Under the pieces are notes generated by a model. It ran no database searches. It was not told the DNA's origin and was given only the letters and a program-made list of their open reading frames with translations. 64,000 nt of DNA from the NCBI GenBank assembly GCA_002211745.1, contig CP022114.1:2822645-2886644 (forward strand), written 5' to 3'. Each line of letters starts with the position of its first letter. The stretch's first letter is position 1. This document shows positions 41,745 through 53,908 of this stretch, one piece after another. Both the position numbers and the translations under genes were made by a program. The DNA comes from Kluyvera genomosp. 3 (GTDB lineage Bacteria > Pseudomonadota > Gammaproteobacteria > Enterobacterales > Enterobacteriaceae).

Positions 41745-42930
41745 TGCGTTATCACGGAGAAACCCGTCGTCGCCTGCGTTATGGCCTGCTGGGGCTGCTT
41801 TCACTCTGCTCACTCACTGCGGGTGCCGCTGACTGGCCACAGATTGAACAGGAAGCCAAAGGTCAGACCGTGTGGTTTAACGCCTGGGCGGCGACGAAGC
41901 GGTCAACCACTACCTGGACTGGGTCAGCGGCGAAGTGAAACGTGATTACGCAATTGACCTGCGCATTGTGCACATCGCCGACGCGGCAGATACGGTAAAG
42001 CGCATTCAGACCGAATCCCGCGCCGGGCGTAAAACTAACGGTTCAGTGGATCTGTTATGGGTCAACGGCGAGAATTTCCGCACGTTGAAAGAGGCCAATT
42101 TGCTGCGTACCGGCTGGGCGGAGCAACTGCCGAACTGGCGCTATGTCGACGTGACAAAACCCGTTCGCGAGGATTTCTCCGTGCCGGTTGAAGGCGCCGA
42201 GTCGCCGTGGGGCAGCGCACAGTTGACCTTTATCGCTCGTCAGCAGCAAACGCCGCAGCCGCCCGCTCCGCGCAGGCGCTGCTTGAGTTCGCCAAAGCGC
42301 ATCCCGGTACCGTCACCTACCCACGCCCGCCGGATTTCACCGGCACCGCGCTGCTGGAGCAACTGTTGATTAACCTCACCGGCCAGCCCGATGCGCTGAA
42401 ACAGCCGCCGGAGGAGAAAACGTTCGCCGCCGTTACCGCCCGCTGTGGGCCTATCTGGACCAGCTCCACCCACTGCTGTGGCGCAACGGCAAAGATTTCC
42501 CGCCGTCGCCCGCGCGGATGGACACCATGCTGGCCAACGGCACGCTGCGCCTGTCGCTGACCTTTAACCCGATGCACGCAAAACAAAAGGTGGCGAAAGG
42601 CCAGTTGCCGAAAGATAGCTACAGCTTCGGCTTTAGCAACGGTATGCTCGGCAACGTCCACTTTGTCACCATCCCGGCCAACGCCTCCGCCAGCGCCGGG
42701 GCGCAGGTGGTGGCAAACTTCCTGCTGTCGCCTGCGGCGCAGCTGCGTAAAGCCGACCCGGCGGTATGGGCGACCCCAGCGTGCTGGATCCGGCAAAGCT
42801 CGACGCCGGGCAGCAAAAAACGTTGCAGAGCCTGATGCCGGAAAATACTCCGCCGGTGCTGGCTGAACCGCATGCGGCATGGGTTAACGCGCTGGAGCAG
42901 GAATGGCTGCGCCGTTACGGTACGCATTAA
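41744..42930 (+). CDS. ynjB: YnjB, periplasmic solute-binding protein of the YnjBCD ABC transporter, four frameshifts
   Basis: About 388 residues with breaks near 41890 (FNAWGGDEAVNHYLDW), 42265-42290, 42445 and 42770. The signal peptide ends LCSLTAGAAD. Binding-protein features: TVWFNAWGGDEAVN, VDLLWVNGENFRTLKEANLL, FVTIPANASASAGAQVVANFLLS. The family resembles thiamine/iron/putrescine-type binding proteins; the true ligand of YnjB is unknown. It overlaps ynjC by 28 bases. Confidence 0.9.
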
Positions 42931-44434
42931 TACTGCTGTGCTGGGCATGATACTGGTCATCTATCTGCCCTGCTGCCAGCTGTGGGTATCCTCCTCGCTC
43001 CCGCACTGTCGCTGACGCACTGGCAATCGCTGCTGTCCGACCCGCAGCTGCCACAGGCCGTGGCGGCAACGTTGATTTCAACGCTTATCGCCGTCGGCGG
43101 CGCGCTACTGTTGACACTGCTGCTTATCACCACCCTTTGGCCTTCACCTGCCTGGCAGCGGCTGTCATCACGCCTGCCATGGCTGCTGGCGCTGCCGCAC
43201 GTCGCTTTCGCCACCTGCGCGCTGCTGCTGTTTGCCGAGGGCGGCGCGCTGTACCGCCTGCTGCCGACGCTGACGCCAGTACAGGATCGTTACGGTATTG
43301 GGCTCGGCCTGGTGCTGGCGGTGAAAGAGAGCGGCTTTTTGCTGTGGGTGTGCTGGGCGCTGCTCGGTGAACGGCGGTTGGCGGAACAAGTGGTGATGTT
43401 TAAGAGCCTTGGCTACGGACGCGGTCAGTGTCTGACCCGGGTGATCCTCCCTGCGCTGATGCCATCGCTGAGCGTCGCGCTGCTGGCCACCACCGCCTGG
43501 ACACTCTCGGTGGTAGATGTGGCGACGATCATTGGCCCGGAAACCCGCCGACGCTGGCGGTGCTGGCCTGGCAATGGTTGAATGACGCTGACCCGTATAT
43601 TCAGGCTAAAGGGGGCTGGCCTGCCTGCTTCTATTGGCGATCCTCGCAGCATTGGCCGCTGCGGCCAGCCTGTGCTGGCACATCTGGCGGGGACATACGC
43701 CGCGTCTGAACGGCACTCGCCAGCCACATTTCCCGATGTTACCCGGCAGACTCGTCGGCCTGGTGCTGCCGCTGTGCGGGCTGCTGTGCGTTATGTTTTT
43801 GTTGGGGTTAGCGAACAGCACCTTGCCAGCTCCCGAAACCCTCGGCAACAGCCTGTGGCTGGCGCTGCTGTCGGCGTTCACTGGCGGCGCAGTCTGCCTG
43901 TTCTGGCTGGAATGGGGCCCCAGACGGCATCACCCCTGGCTGGATCTTCCCCTGATACTGCCGGCGCTGCCGTTGGCCGCTGGGCAGTATCAGCTAGCGC
44001 TGTACGGCTGGTTGGATGGCCAGTTCACCACCGTGCTGTGGGGACATCTGCTGTGGGTCGTGCCGTGGATGCTGTTCGTGCTGCGTCCGGCGTGGCGACA
44101 GATTGACCCGCGTCAGACATTGCTGGCGCAAACGTTGGGATGGAGCCGTCTACGCCGATTCTGGCAGCTGAAATGCCCGCTGATTATCCGTCCTTTGCTG
44201 TCTGCGCTGGCGGTGGGCTTTTCCGTCAGCATCGCCCAGTATCTGCCCACTCAGTGGCTAGGCGGCGGACGAATCCCTACGCTTACGACCGAGGCGGTCG
44301 CCTTGAGCAGCGGCAGCGTGACCGACACATTAGCCGCCCAGGCGTTGTGGCAACTGCTGCTGCCGATGATCTTTTTCCTGCTGACCGCGCTGCTGGCACG
44401 GCGCATCAGCCATTTTCGACGAGGTCTACGCTAA
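42903..44434 (+). CDS. ynjC: YnjC, fused ABC transporter permease, four frameshifts
   Basis: About 510 residues, two permease halves in one chain, as in K-12 (511). Breaks near 42950, 42972, 43545 and 43620. It starts MAAPLRYALILLCWAMIL inside the ynjB end. Each half has about six membrane segments and an EAA-type loop: FKSLGYGRGQCLTRVILPAL in the first, AQTLGWSRLRRFWQLKCPLI in the second. It forms the channel for the substrate delivered by YnjB. The stop overlaps the ynjD start by TAATG. Confidence 0.91.
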
Positions 44435-45065
44435 TGTTACAGGTGCGAAATCTGACGCTCACCCTCGCCGGTCAGCCGCTGCTGCGTGCGGTTAACTTTG
44501 TCGTTCCCCCGGCGAAATTGTGACGCTAATGGGCCCTTCCGGCTGCGGAAAATCCACGTTATTTGCCTGGATGGTGGGTGCGCTGGATGGCGCGTTTCGC
44601 GCACAAGGCGAACTGTGGCTTAACGATAAACGTACCGACACGCTGCCAACCGAAAAGCGGCATATCGGCATTTTGTTTCAGGACGCGCTGCTGTTCGACC
44701 ACCTGAGCGTAGGGCAGAATTTGCGTCTCGCGCTACCGGCAAGCGTTGCCCGGGATACCCGCCAAATGCGGGTTGAGCAGGCGCTGGAACATGCCGAACT
44801 GCCTGGCTTTTACGCCCGCGACCCGGCCACGCTTTCCGGCGGCCAGCGCGCCCGCGTTGCCCTGCTGCGCGCCCTGCTGGCACAACCTGATGCGCTGCTG
44901 CTGGATGAACCGTTCAGCCGCCTTGACCAACAGCTACGCGGCAGTTTTCGCCAGTGGGTGTTTAGCGAACTCCGGCAGCAGCACATTCCGGTGGTACAGG
45001 TCACCCACGACCCGGATGACGTACCGGCTGGCGGCCGCTGTCTGCAGCTTGCAAACTGGCGTTGA
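44434..45065 (+). CDS. ynjD: YnjD, ABC transporter ATPase, one frameshift
   Basis: About 211 residues with one G added near 44510 (NFVVPPGEIVTLMGPSGCGKS). Walker A GPSGCGKSTL, Q-loop LFQDALLFDHLSV, signature LSGGQRARVALLRALL, Walker B ALLLDEPFSRLD, H-loop QVTHDPDDV. It energises the YnjBC importer from the cytoplasm. ynjE follows after 84 bases. Confidence 0.94.
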
Positions 45066-45149
45066 CGCGGGAAAAACTGCGTTAACGCAAGGTTTTTCTT
45101 TCACCAGAGGTTCAAAATAATGCTCCTTTTATCCTCGTCGGACGATTTG

Positions 45150-46453
45150 ATGAAACGTGTTTCTCAACTGACCGCGCTGGCCCTTGCACTCGGCCTCGCC
45201 TCCTCTGTCTTCGCCGCTGAAACGGCAAAAACTTTGACCTTCACCCATCTGCTCCAGCAAAAAGGCACCGCCATCGATACGCGTCTGAGCGCGTTCTACA
45301 ACGGCTGGCCGCAGCAGGCGAACGGCCCGCAGGGGCATGAACCGGGGCGCTAAACCTCTCCGCCAGCTGGCTTTCCGCCATGAGCAATGAACAGTTGATC
45401 GCCTGGGCGCAGCAGCACCAGCTGAAAAAAGAAACTGACATTGCCCTCTACGGCGACAGCAAAGATAACGACGCGGTGGCGAAACGCCTGAAAGAAGCGG
45501 GCTACACCAACATTTCCACCCTGAGCGACGCGCTGCAACAGCCCGAGCGTCTGCAAAAGCTGCCGCACTTCGAACAGTTAGTTTATCCGCAGTGGCTGCA
45601 TGACCTGCAACAGGGGAAAGACGTTCCGGCGAAACCGGCGGGCGACTATAAGGTGATTGAAGCCGCCTGGGGCGCGCCGAAGCTCTATCTGGTCAGCCAT
45701 ATTCCGAATGCAGGCTATATCGACACCAACGAGGTGGAAAGCGAGCCGCTGTGGAATAAAGTCTCCGACGCGCAGCTGAAAGCGATGCTGGCGAAACACG
45801 GCATTCGTCATGATACAACCGTGATCCTTTATGGGCGCGACGTTTACGCCGCAGCGCGCGTGGCGCAGATTATGCTGTATGCCGGTGTGAAAGACGTTCG
45901 TCTGCTCGATGGCGGGTGGAAAACCTGGTCGGATGCCGGTCTGCCGGTCGAGCGCGGCTTAGCAAAAGAGGTGAAGCCTGAGCCAGATTTCGGCGTGACT
46001 ATCCCGGCACAACCGCAGTTGATGCTGGATATGGAACAGGCACGCGGTCTGCTGCATCGTCAGGACGCGTCGCTGGTGAGTATTCGTTCGTGGCCGGAAT
46101 TTATCGGCACCACCAGCGGCTATAGCTATATCAAGCCAAAAGGTGACATTGCTGGCGCACGCTGGGGCCACGCGGGGAGCGACTCCACCCATATGGAAGA
46201 CTTCCATAACCCGGATGGCACAATGCGCAGCGCGGATGATATCGCGGCGATGTGGAAATCCTGGAATATCACGCCAGAGCAGCAGGTGTCCTTCTACTGC
46301 GGTACCGGCTGGCGCGCCTCGGAAACCTTCATGTACGCCCGGGCAATGGGCTGGAAAAACGTCAGCGTCTACGACGGCGGCTGGTATGAGTGGAGCGGCG
46401 ATCCGAAAAACCCGGTTGCCACCGGCGATCGCGGCCCGGAAAGTTCACGTTAA
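45150..46453 (+). CDS. ynjE: YnjE, periplasmic multi-domain rhodanese sulfurtransferase, one frameshift
   Basis: About 435 residues with the break near 45345 (GPQGHEPAALNLSASWLSAMS). The signal peptide ends LASSVFAAE. Three rhodanese domains follow; the third has the active-site cysteine in VSFYCGTGWRASETFMYA. The first two lack that cysteine. It is a thiosulfate:cyanide sulfurtransferase in vitro; in E. coli it has been linked to sulfur delivery for molybdopterin. Its TAA overlaps the ynjF stop on the other strand. Confidence 0.94.
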
Positions 46454-47081
46454 TCCACGTTTTCATGGCGCTGAAGATTTTTCAGCGTCATGTACCCTCC
46501 CCACACACGATTAAACGTTGTCAACCAGCACAGCGCGCCAAAGATCCACGCCATCCACGCAAACCACGCCGGAAACAGGCAGCCCAGCACAAACAGCAGG
46601 ATAGTCTCAGTCCCTTCGGTTAAGCCGCCAAGATAGTACAACGACTTATGGCATAGCCGGGGTTATCAATCTGATGTTTCGCCGCCAGCGCGGCGAAGGC
46701 CAGAAAACTGCTACCGGTGCCCATAAAAGCGAACAGCAGCCAGCCGCCAGCCAGCGCGTTGGCCGCCGGGTTGGCAAGCATAAAACCGAACGGCACCAGC
46801 GCGTAGAATAAGAAATCCAGCGCGATATCGAGAAAACCGCCCGCGTCGGTCAGCCCGCGACGACGGGCCATCGCGCCGTCGAGTCCATCCAGCAGTCGGT
46901 TCACCACAATGGCGACCAGCGCCGCGCCATACCATCCCAGCGCCAGAAACGGCAACGCCAGTATGCCGATAGCAAAACCGACCAGCGTAATGCCATCCGC
47001 CGACACACCGGGCTTATCCAAAGCCTGCGCGGCACGGTTAAGCCAGGGTTTCAGGCGTGGGTGCAGGTGTTTATCAAGCAT
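46450..47081 (-). CDS. ynjF: YnjF, CDP-alcohol phosphatidyltransferase family protein, one frameshift
   Basis: About 210 residues after adding one C near 46643 (NPGYAHKSLYYLGGLTEGTET). The CDP-alcohol motif DGLDGAMARRRGLTDAGGFLDIALD carries all the aspartates of DG(x)2AR(x)8G(x)3D(x)3D. Five or six membrane segments. It probably joins a CDP-activated lipid head and an alcohol; the specific product is unknown. It is overlapped at its start by the ynjA end, forming a two-gene minus-strand operon unlike K-12, where ynjA is elsewhere. Confidence 0.91.
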
Positions 47082-47639
47082 CGGTTTTTTCTCTCATCGA
47101 ACACAGCCCTTGTGAGGGGATTTCCAGCGCGGCATTGAAGCGCGCGGATAAATTCTGGAACGCCACCAGCGCGGTCATTTCCGTAATTTGCGCATCGTTA
47201 AAGTGACAGTGTAACTCATGCTTGTGTGCCTCAGAGATCCGCGGCGGCGTGGCGGTCATCGCCTCGGCGTAATCCAGCGCGGCGCGTTCAGCCGGGGTAA
47301 ACAGCGCCGAAGTACGCCACGCCTCCAGCGCCAGCACTTTATCCATCGCCCCGCAGCGCTGCGCCAGGCGCAGACTGTTGGCATCAATGCAGAACGCGCA
47401 GTCGCACTGCTGGGATACGCGGGTCATCAGCAGCGCGCGCAGCGTCGGGTCGAGTCGCGCTTTTTTGCGCTCCAGATAGCCGACAAACAGCGCCACCAGC
47501 CAGAACAGGCGCGGCATGCGCCCCACCAGCGCGTAGGATTGAGGACCTCGCCATAATGCTTGCGCTGCATGGCGGCAATCGGTTTTAAACTGAGCGGTAA
47601 TTGGCTGAGCGGCTGCACCCAGGGTTGACGGTTTTTCAC
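47074..47639 (-). CDS. ynjA: YnjA, AhpD-like carboxymuconolactone decarboxylase family protein, one frameshift
   Basis: About 188 residues. GTG 47639 with CAGGAG seven bases before it starts KNRQPWVQPLSQLPLSLKPI; the frame breaks near 47535 (RWWGRMPRLFWLVALFVGYLERKK). The AhpD CxxC is in QQCDCAFCIDANSLRLA. The C-terminus LVAFQNLSARFNAALEIPSQGLC matches K-12 YnjA. These proteins are thought to be thiol peroxide-defence enzymes. K-12 ynjA lies between ydjZ and ynjB on the other strand, so this copy is moved and inverted. Confidence 0.87.
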
Positions 47640-47717
47640 CCGGAGACTCCTGCAAAACTTTAGCTAACGGCAAAGCAAGGATAATATGGCAACTCCTTTA
47701 TCTCGTCTTTGACCGTT

Positions 47718-48134
47718 ATGCTGAAAACCATTGATGTTGTTGCCGCTATTATCGAACAAAATGGCAAAATTCTTCTCGCCCAACGTCCACCTCATGCCGA
47801 TCAGGCCGGGCTGTGGGAATTTGCCGGGGGCAAAGTGGAAGCCGGAGAGAGCCAGCAGGAAGCGCTGATCCGCGAGCTGCAGGAAGAGCTGGCGATCACC
47901 GCCTGGCCCGCCTGCTATATCGCCAGCCATCGTCGCGAAGTCTCCGGACGTATCATTCATCTGCACGCCTGGTACGTGCCGCGCTTTGAGGGCGAGCTCA
48001 TCGCGCGCGAACATAGCGCGCTGGAGTGGTGCGCGCCTCAGGAAGCGCAAGGCTACGATCTGGCCCCCGCCGACGTGCCATTATTAGCGGCGTTTATGGC
48101 TTTACCCGACGCCAAACGAGCGGGTTGGTGCTAA
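47718..48134 (+). CDS. nudG: Nudix pyrimidine-nucleotide pyrophosphatase NudG
   Basis: 138 residues, intact. The Nudix box GGKVEAGESQQEALIRELQEELAI is complete (split here only by naming: G-x5-E-x7-REL-x2-EL-x-I). It hydrolyses CTP, dCTP and damaged forms such as 5-hydroxy-dCTP, cleaning the nucleotide pool. ATG 47718 gives the K-12 start. The 3' end overlaps ynjH by 41 bases in convergent orientation. Confidence 0.95.
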   Translation: MLKTIDVVAAIIEQNGKILLAQRPPHADQAGLWEFAGGKVEAGESQQEALIRELQEELAITAWPACYIASHRREVSGRIIHLHAWYVPRFEGELIAREHSALEWCAPQEAQGYDLAPADVPLLAAFMALPDAKRAGWC

Positions 48135-48363
48135 TCGCGCGTTCATCACGCTGGCACTGGAGCAACACACCCTCAACTTTCACCACCGCCCCTTCCGAGT
48201 AGTTCTGATTTTCATAAATGCAGCACTGGGTACATTGCTGCACGCGTTGGCTGCTGTTGTTGTTGCTGAACACCTCAGGGGGAACGTTAACTTCCACCTG
48301 AGGACGCGCCTGCGCGGCGCTACAAAACAGCGCTAACGCGCCAGCAATCCAGAAGCATTTCAT
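48094..48363 (-). CDS. ynjH: YnjH, small secreted protein of unknown function
   Basis: 89 residues, intact. The signal peptide MKCFWIAGALALFCSAAQA precedes RPQVEVNVPPEVF and a cysteine cluster QCTQCCIYENQNYSEGA, ending NPLVWRRVKP as in K-12. It is exported, probably periplasmic with disulfides. No function is known. Confidence 0.92.
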   Translation of the reverse strand: MKCFWIAGALALFCSAAQARPQVEVNVPPEVFSNNNSSQRVQQCTQCCIYENQNYSEGAVVKVEGVLLQCQRDERAISTNPLVWRRVKP

Positions 48364-48583
48364 CGTCTATCTCCTTAAAAAAGCACCTCGTATTACTATC
48401 GACCAAATGGGCGCGCAACTTAACTTTTTTACGTCATCGCTTTTGGTTATGACCCGGCATTGAGTATTAATTTTATTCTGCTTCCGGAAAATCCTTGTCA
48501 TCCGTTAGCAGGGTAGTGATATAGTCGAAATAACGCACGCTATTAAACACAACCATAACAACTACATACATCCACAATCATAA

Positions 48584-49942
<1,359 letters not shown>

Positions 49943-49948
49943 AACAAA

Positions 49949-49984
49949 TAGCCGGACGCGAAAGCGATGCCGGGCTATCGTTTT
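49949..49984 (+). terminator. gdhA terminator
   Basis: ATAGCCGGACGCGAAAGCGATGCC stem-loop closing with GGGCTAT and followed by CGTTTT, seven bases after the gdhA stop. Confidence 0.75.
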
Positions 49985-49989
49985 GAACC

Positions 49990-50020
49990 GTAGGCCTGAT
50001 AAGCGCAGCGCCATCAGGTA
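49990..50020. repeat. REP element, first of a pair
   Basis: GTAGGCCTGATAAGCGCAGC followed by GCCATCAGGTA: an imperfect palindrome of the enterobacterial REP/PU type. Confidence 0.85.
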
Positions 50021-50033
50021 GCCTGAGTATATT

Positions 50034-50068
50034 GCCGGATGGCGGCGTAAACGCCTTATCCGGCCTAC
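50034..50068. repeat. REP element, second of a pair (BIME)
   Basis: GCCGGATGGCGGCGTAAACG, then CCTTATCCGGCCTAC: nearly the E. coli REP consensus, opposite in orientation to the first, so together they form a BIME between convergent gdhA and topB. Such pairs bind gyrase or IHF and protect mRNA ends. Confidence 0.9.
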
Positions 50069-50084
50069 AAATGGACATTCCCGA

Positions 50085-52019
50085 CTATGCGTCTGGTGCA
50101 GGGCTTGCCGACGCTTTCTTACTCTTCGCCTTCCCTTTACTGAATGACTTCTTCGCCCCACCCGGCGCTGCCAGCCCGCGGAACTGCCGCACCGGCGTGC
50201 TCTTAGCCTGGTCAATCAGCTGGAATAAAGTTCCCACTAACGGCTGCATAAAGTCCTGATAGCGGCACTGCTTTTCGCTGATTTGCGTCAACGTGGACTC
50301 CCAGTGCGCGGTCATATCCGGACGCGTCGCCATTTCGGGCAACGAGTGGAACAGCGCTTTACCGGCGTCGGTAGAGTGAATATAGCGCCCTTTTTGGTCA
50401 GGAAACCGCGCTTAAACAGCAGCTCGATAATACCGGCACGCGTCGCTTCGGTGCCTAAACCGTCGGTCGCGCGGAGGATTTTTTTCAGATCTTTATCCTG
50501 CACAAAGCGGGCGATACCGGTCATCGCCGACAGCAGCGTGGCGTCGGTAAAGTGGCGCGGCGGCTGGGTTTGTCGCTCAACGACTTCGCCGTTCTCGCAC
50601 AGCAGTTCGTCCGCTTTTGCCACCACCGGCAGCGGCGTGCCGTCGTTCTCTTCGTCACGCTCTTTCGCCCCAGCAGCGTACGCCAGCCCGCTTCCGCCAG
50701 GAAACGCGCTTTGGCGACAAACTTACCGTTAGCGATATCCAGATCGATCTGACATTTGCGGTAGACCGCATCCGGGCAGAACTGCATCAGATACTGACGC
50801 GCAATCAGGTTATAGACCTTTGCTTCGTTGTCGTTGAGATTGACGTGGCTGGCGCGCGCGGTTGGGATAATCGCGTGGTGGGCATCGACCTTTTTGTCGT
50901 CCCAGCAGCGGTTACGGGTGTCAGTGTTGACCACCGGCTGCGGCAACAGGTCCGGAGCGTGAACGCCAATAGCGTTGATCACCGCGTGACGGCCCGCGAA
51001 ATGTTCTTCCGGCAGATAGCGGCTATCAGAACGCGGATAGGTGATCACCTTGTGGGTTTCGTACAGTTTCTGACAGATATCCAGCACGTTCTGCGCGCTA
51101 AGGCCAAAACGCTTCGCCGCCTCAATCTGTAAAGCCGACAGCGAAAACGGCAGCGGCGCGGGTTCCGAGTCACGCTTGTCGTTATAGGCCGTGACCAGCG
51201 CGGGCTGCCCGGTAATGCGTTTCACCACGTGTTCCGCAAGCGCACGGTTGAGCAGGCGACCTTCTTCATCCTGATGCGGTTCACAGGCTTCGCTTGGCTG
51301 CCAGACGGCGGTGAAGCGCTCGTCTTTCGGCGTGACGATGTGGGCCTTCACCTCAAAGAAGTCTTTTGAGACGAAGTTTTCAATCTCTTCATCGCGGCGC
51401 ACCACCAGCCCCAATACCGGGGTCTGCACGCGCCCCACGGAAAGCACGCCCTGATAGCCGGCGTTGCGCCCAGAATGGTATAGGCACGGGTCATATTGAT
51501 CCCGTACAACCAGTCAGCGCGTGCACGCGCCAGCGCCGAGACGCACAGCGGAATAAATTCGCTGTTGGCACGCAAACGGGTAATCGCTCGCTCCACCGCC
51601 TGCGGGTTGAGGTCGTTTATCAAACAACGCTGCACCTGCTGGCGTTTTTCCGCCGACAGTTGCAGGTAGTCCAGCACTTCATCCACCAGCAGCTGTCCTT
51701 CGCGATCGGGGTCTCCGGCGTGAATAACTTCGCTGGCTTCATGAAGAAAACGCTTAATGACGTTCAGCTGTTTGGTGACCGATGGGCGTGGCTGGAGCTG
51801 CCATTTTTCCGGCACGATCGGCAGATCCTGGAGATTCCAGCGCGCATAGCGGCTGTCATAGACGTCCGGCTGCGCCTGCTCCAGCAGGTGACCAATACAC
51901 CAGGTCACCACCTGGCCGTTGCCACATTCGATAAAGCCGTCGCCCTTGCGGTGGGGCTTCGGCAGTACATCCGCAATGGCGCGGGCCAGACTCGGTTTTT
52001 CCGCAATGAACAACCGCAT
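50085..52019 (-). CDS. topB: DNA topoisomerase III TopB, three frameshifts
   Basis: About 646 residues with breaks near 51465 ([23 protein letters not shown]), 50668 ([21 protein letters not shown]) and 50392 ([19 protein letters not shown]). Toprim start [20 protein letters not shown] and [15 protein letters not shown]; the active-site tyrosine is in [18 protein letters not shown]. The basic C-terminal tail ([14 protein letters not shown]) binds DNA. It decatenates replication intermediates. Start 52019 lies four bases after selD, so they form one unit. Confidence 0.95.
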
Positions 52020-52023
52020 GGGG

Positions 52024-53067
52024 TCAGCGCAGCTCGACCATCGGACGGCCACCGCGCGCGGTGACCAGTTCACCGATAGCGGTTAGCGTGATACCAAACT
52101 CGGCGGCAGCCTCCTGTACGGCGGCTTCGGCGTCAGGCGTCACCGCCAGCAGCAGGCCGCCGGAGGTTTGCGGGTCGCACAGCAGCGCACGCTGAGCCTC
52201 GCTCATCGCGCCCATCAGGTGGCCGTAGCTGGCAAAGTTGCGTTCGGTGCCGCCCGGCACGGCGCCCTGGGCAATATACTCTTCCACGCCCGGCAGCTTC
52301 GGCACGGCGGCAAAATCAATCTGCGCCTGTACGCCAGCGCCCTGGCACATTTCGCTCAGGTGGCCCAACAGGCCAAAGCCGGTGACGTCGGTCATCGCCT
52401 TCACGCCGTCGATATTGGCAAACGCCGAGCCCACAAGGTTCATCTGGCACATCACTTCCGTCGCCAGTCCCTGATGTTCAGGCTTGAGCAACGATTTTTT
52501 CTCGGCGGTGGTCAGCACGCCAATGCCCAGCGGCTTGGTCAGGAACAGCTTGCAGCCTGCCTGCGCGGTGCTGTTTTTCTTCACCCGCTCGGTAGGCACA
52601 ATCCCGGTGACCGCGAGGCCGAAAATCGGCTCCGGCGCGTCGATAGAGTGGCCGCCCGCCAGCGCGATCCCGGCCTGTTTGCAGGCAAAGCGCCCGCCTT
52701 CGGTCACTTCGCGCGCAATTTCCGGCGCCAGTTTGTTGATCGGCCAGCCAAGGATGGCAATCGCCATAATCGGCTTACCGCCCATGGCGAAAATGTCGCT
52801 GATGGCGTTGGTTGCCGCAATACGGCCAAAGTCGAACGGATTGTCGACAATCGGCATAAAGAAATCGGTGGTGCTGATGACCGAGGTACCGTTACCCAGG
52901 TCGTAAACGGCAGCATCGTCGCGAGTTTCATTGCCAACAAGCAGGTTGGGGTCGATAAACTTCGTTTGCTCGCTGTGCAGGATGGTCTCCAGCACTTTGG
53001 GCGAAATTTTACAACCGCAACCCGCTCCGTGGCTGTACTGCGTTAAACGAATGGCCTGCTCGCTCAT
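52024..53067 (-). CDS. selD: Selenophosphate synthetase SelD
   Basis: 347 residues, intact, as in E. coli. The glycine-rich N-terminus has [17 protein letters not shown]: the catalytic position is cysteine, not selenocysteine. Next come [34 protein letters not shown] and [19 protein letters not shown]-like segments with the ATP and Mg aspartates. It makes selenophosphate from selenide and ATP for selenocysteine tRNA and selenouridine. ATG 53067 is chosen over one two codons upstream because of the family N-terminus. Confidence 0.97.
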   Translation of the reverse strand: MSEQAIRLTQYSHGAGCGCKISPKVLETILHSEQTKFIDPNLLVGNETRDDAAVYDLGNGTSVISTTDFFMPIVDNPFDFGRIAATNAISDIFAMGGKPIMAIAILGWPINKLAPEIAREVTEGGRFACKQAGIALAGGHSIDAPEPIFGLAVTGIVPTERVKKNSTAQAGCKLFLTKPLGIGVLTTAEKKSLLKPEHQGLATEVMCQMNLVGSAFANIDGVKAMTDVTGFGLLGHLSEMCQGAGVQAQIDFAAVPKLPGVEEYIAQGAVPGGTERNFASYGHLMGAMSEAQRALLCDPQTSGGLLLAVTPDAEAAVQEAAAEFGITLTAIGELVTARGGRPMVELR

Positions 53068-53196
53068 GGACAACTCCTGTCATTGCTTTGGCATTTGCAT
53101 AGAAGGTGTATGTTAACGCCAGAACACAGCGGTGATAAGTACGACTGTCTGAATTCGCGGGCATTTGCCTGAAATCCAGACAATCGTGGTGATTTT

Positions 53197-53746
53197 TCAG
53201 AGATAACGGACGAATGGAGCCGTATCCGGTGGCGTAATGGCGGTCGAAGCCTTCAGTTGCGGAGTGCCCAGATAGAGGAAGCCGACGATCTTATCCTGTT
53301 CGCCGCAGTTAAAGCCCGCGCGCACTACCGGCTATCGGTCAGCGCGCCGCTGCGCCAGATACCGTTAAAGCCCTGCGCGACCGCTGCCATTTGCATCGCC
53401 ATCACCGCACAGCCCGCCGACATCTCCTGCTCCCACTTCGGCACCTTTGGGTGATCCTGACATTTGGCGATCGCCACAATAATCATCGGCGCGCGGAACG
53501 GCGCGTTACGCGCTTTCTCGATGGCCTTCTCGTCACCGTTTGCGGCTATCGCTCCCTGTTCCAGCAGCTGGCTGAAACGTTCGCGGCCTTCGCCTTCCAC
53601 AATCACAAACTGCCACGGTTGCAGCGTGCCATGGTCCGGCGCACGCAGCGCGGCGCGGAGAATATTTTGTAGCGCGTCCCCGCCGGGGCCGGTTCCGTCA
53701 GGCGGGAAGCGCTGCGGCGATTCACCAATAGTTCCAGTGCGTCCAT
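53197..53746 (-). CDS. ydjA: YdjA, nitroreductase-family oxidoreductase, two frameshifts
   Basis: About 183 residues with a G restored near 53690 ([18 protein letters not shown]) and a C near 53336 (GALTDSPVVRAGF). The FMN-binding start is [16 protein letters not shown], with [43 protein letters not shown] and the terminal PFVRYL. It is a small dimeric flavoprotein reducing nitro-compounds with NAD(P)H; the physiological substrate is unknown. It ends in front of selD as in K-12. Confidence 0.94.
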
Positions 53747-53908
53747 TGAATCACTCCTCTCACGTTATTTTTCATAAAATTAACATGCGCAAGGATTTTG
53801 TTACAGCGCAGAAGGCGATTCCTGCTGACAAGCGGCGACGGTCTATTTAGGATAGCCACACGTTTTACCGTTTCGGTAAACCTTTTTTCGTTTTTGCAGG
53901 GAGAATAC

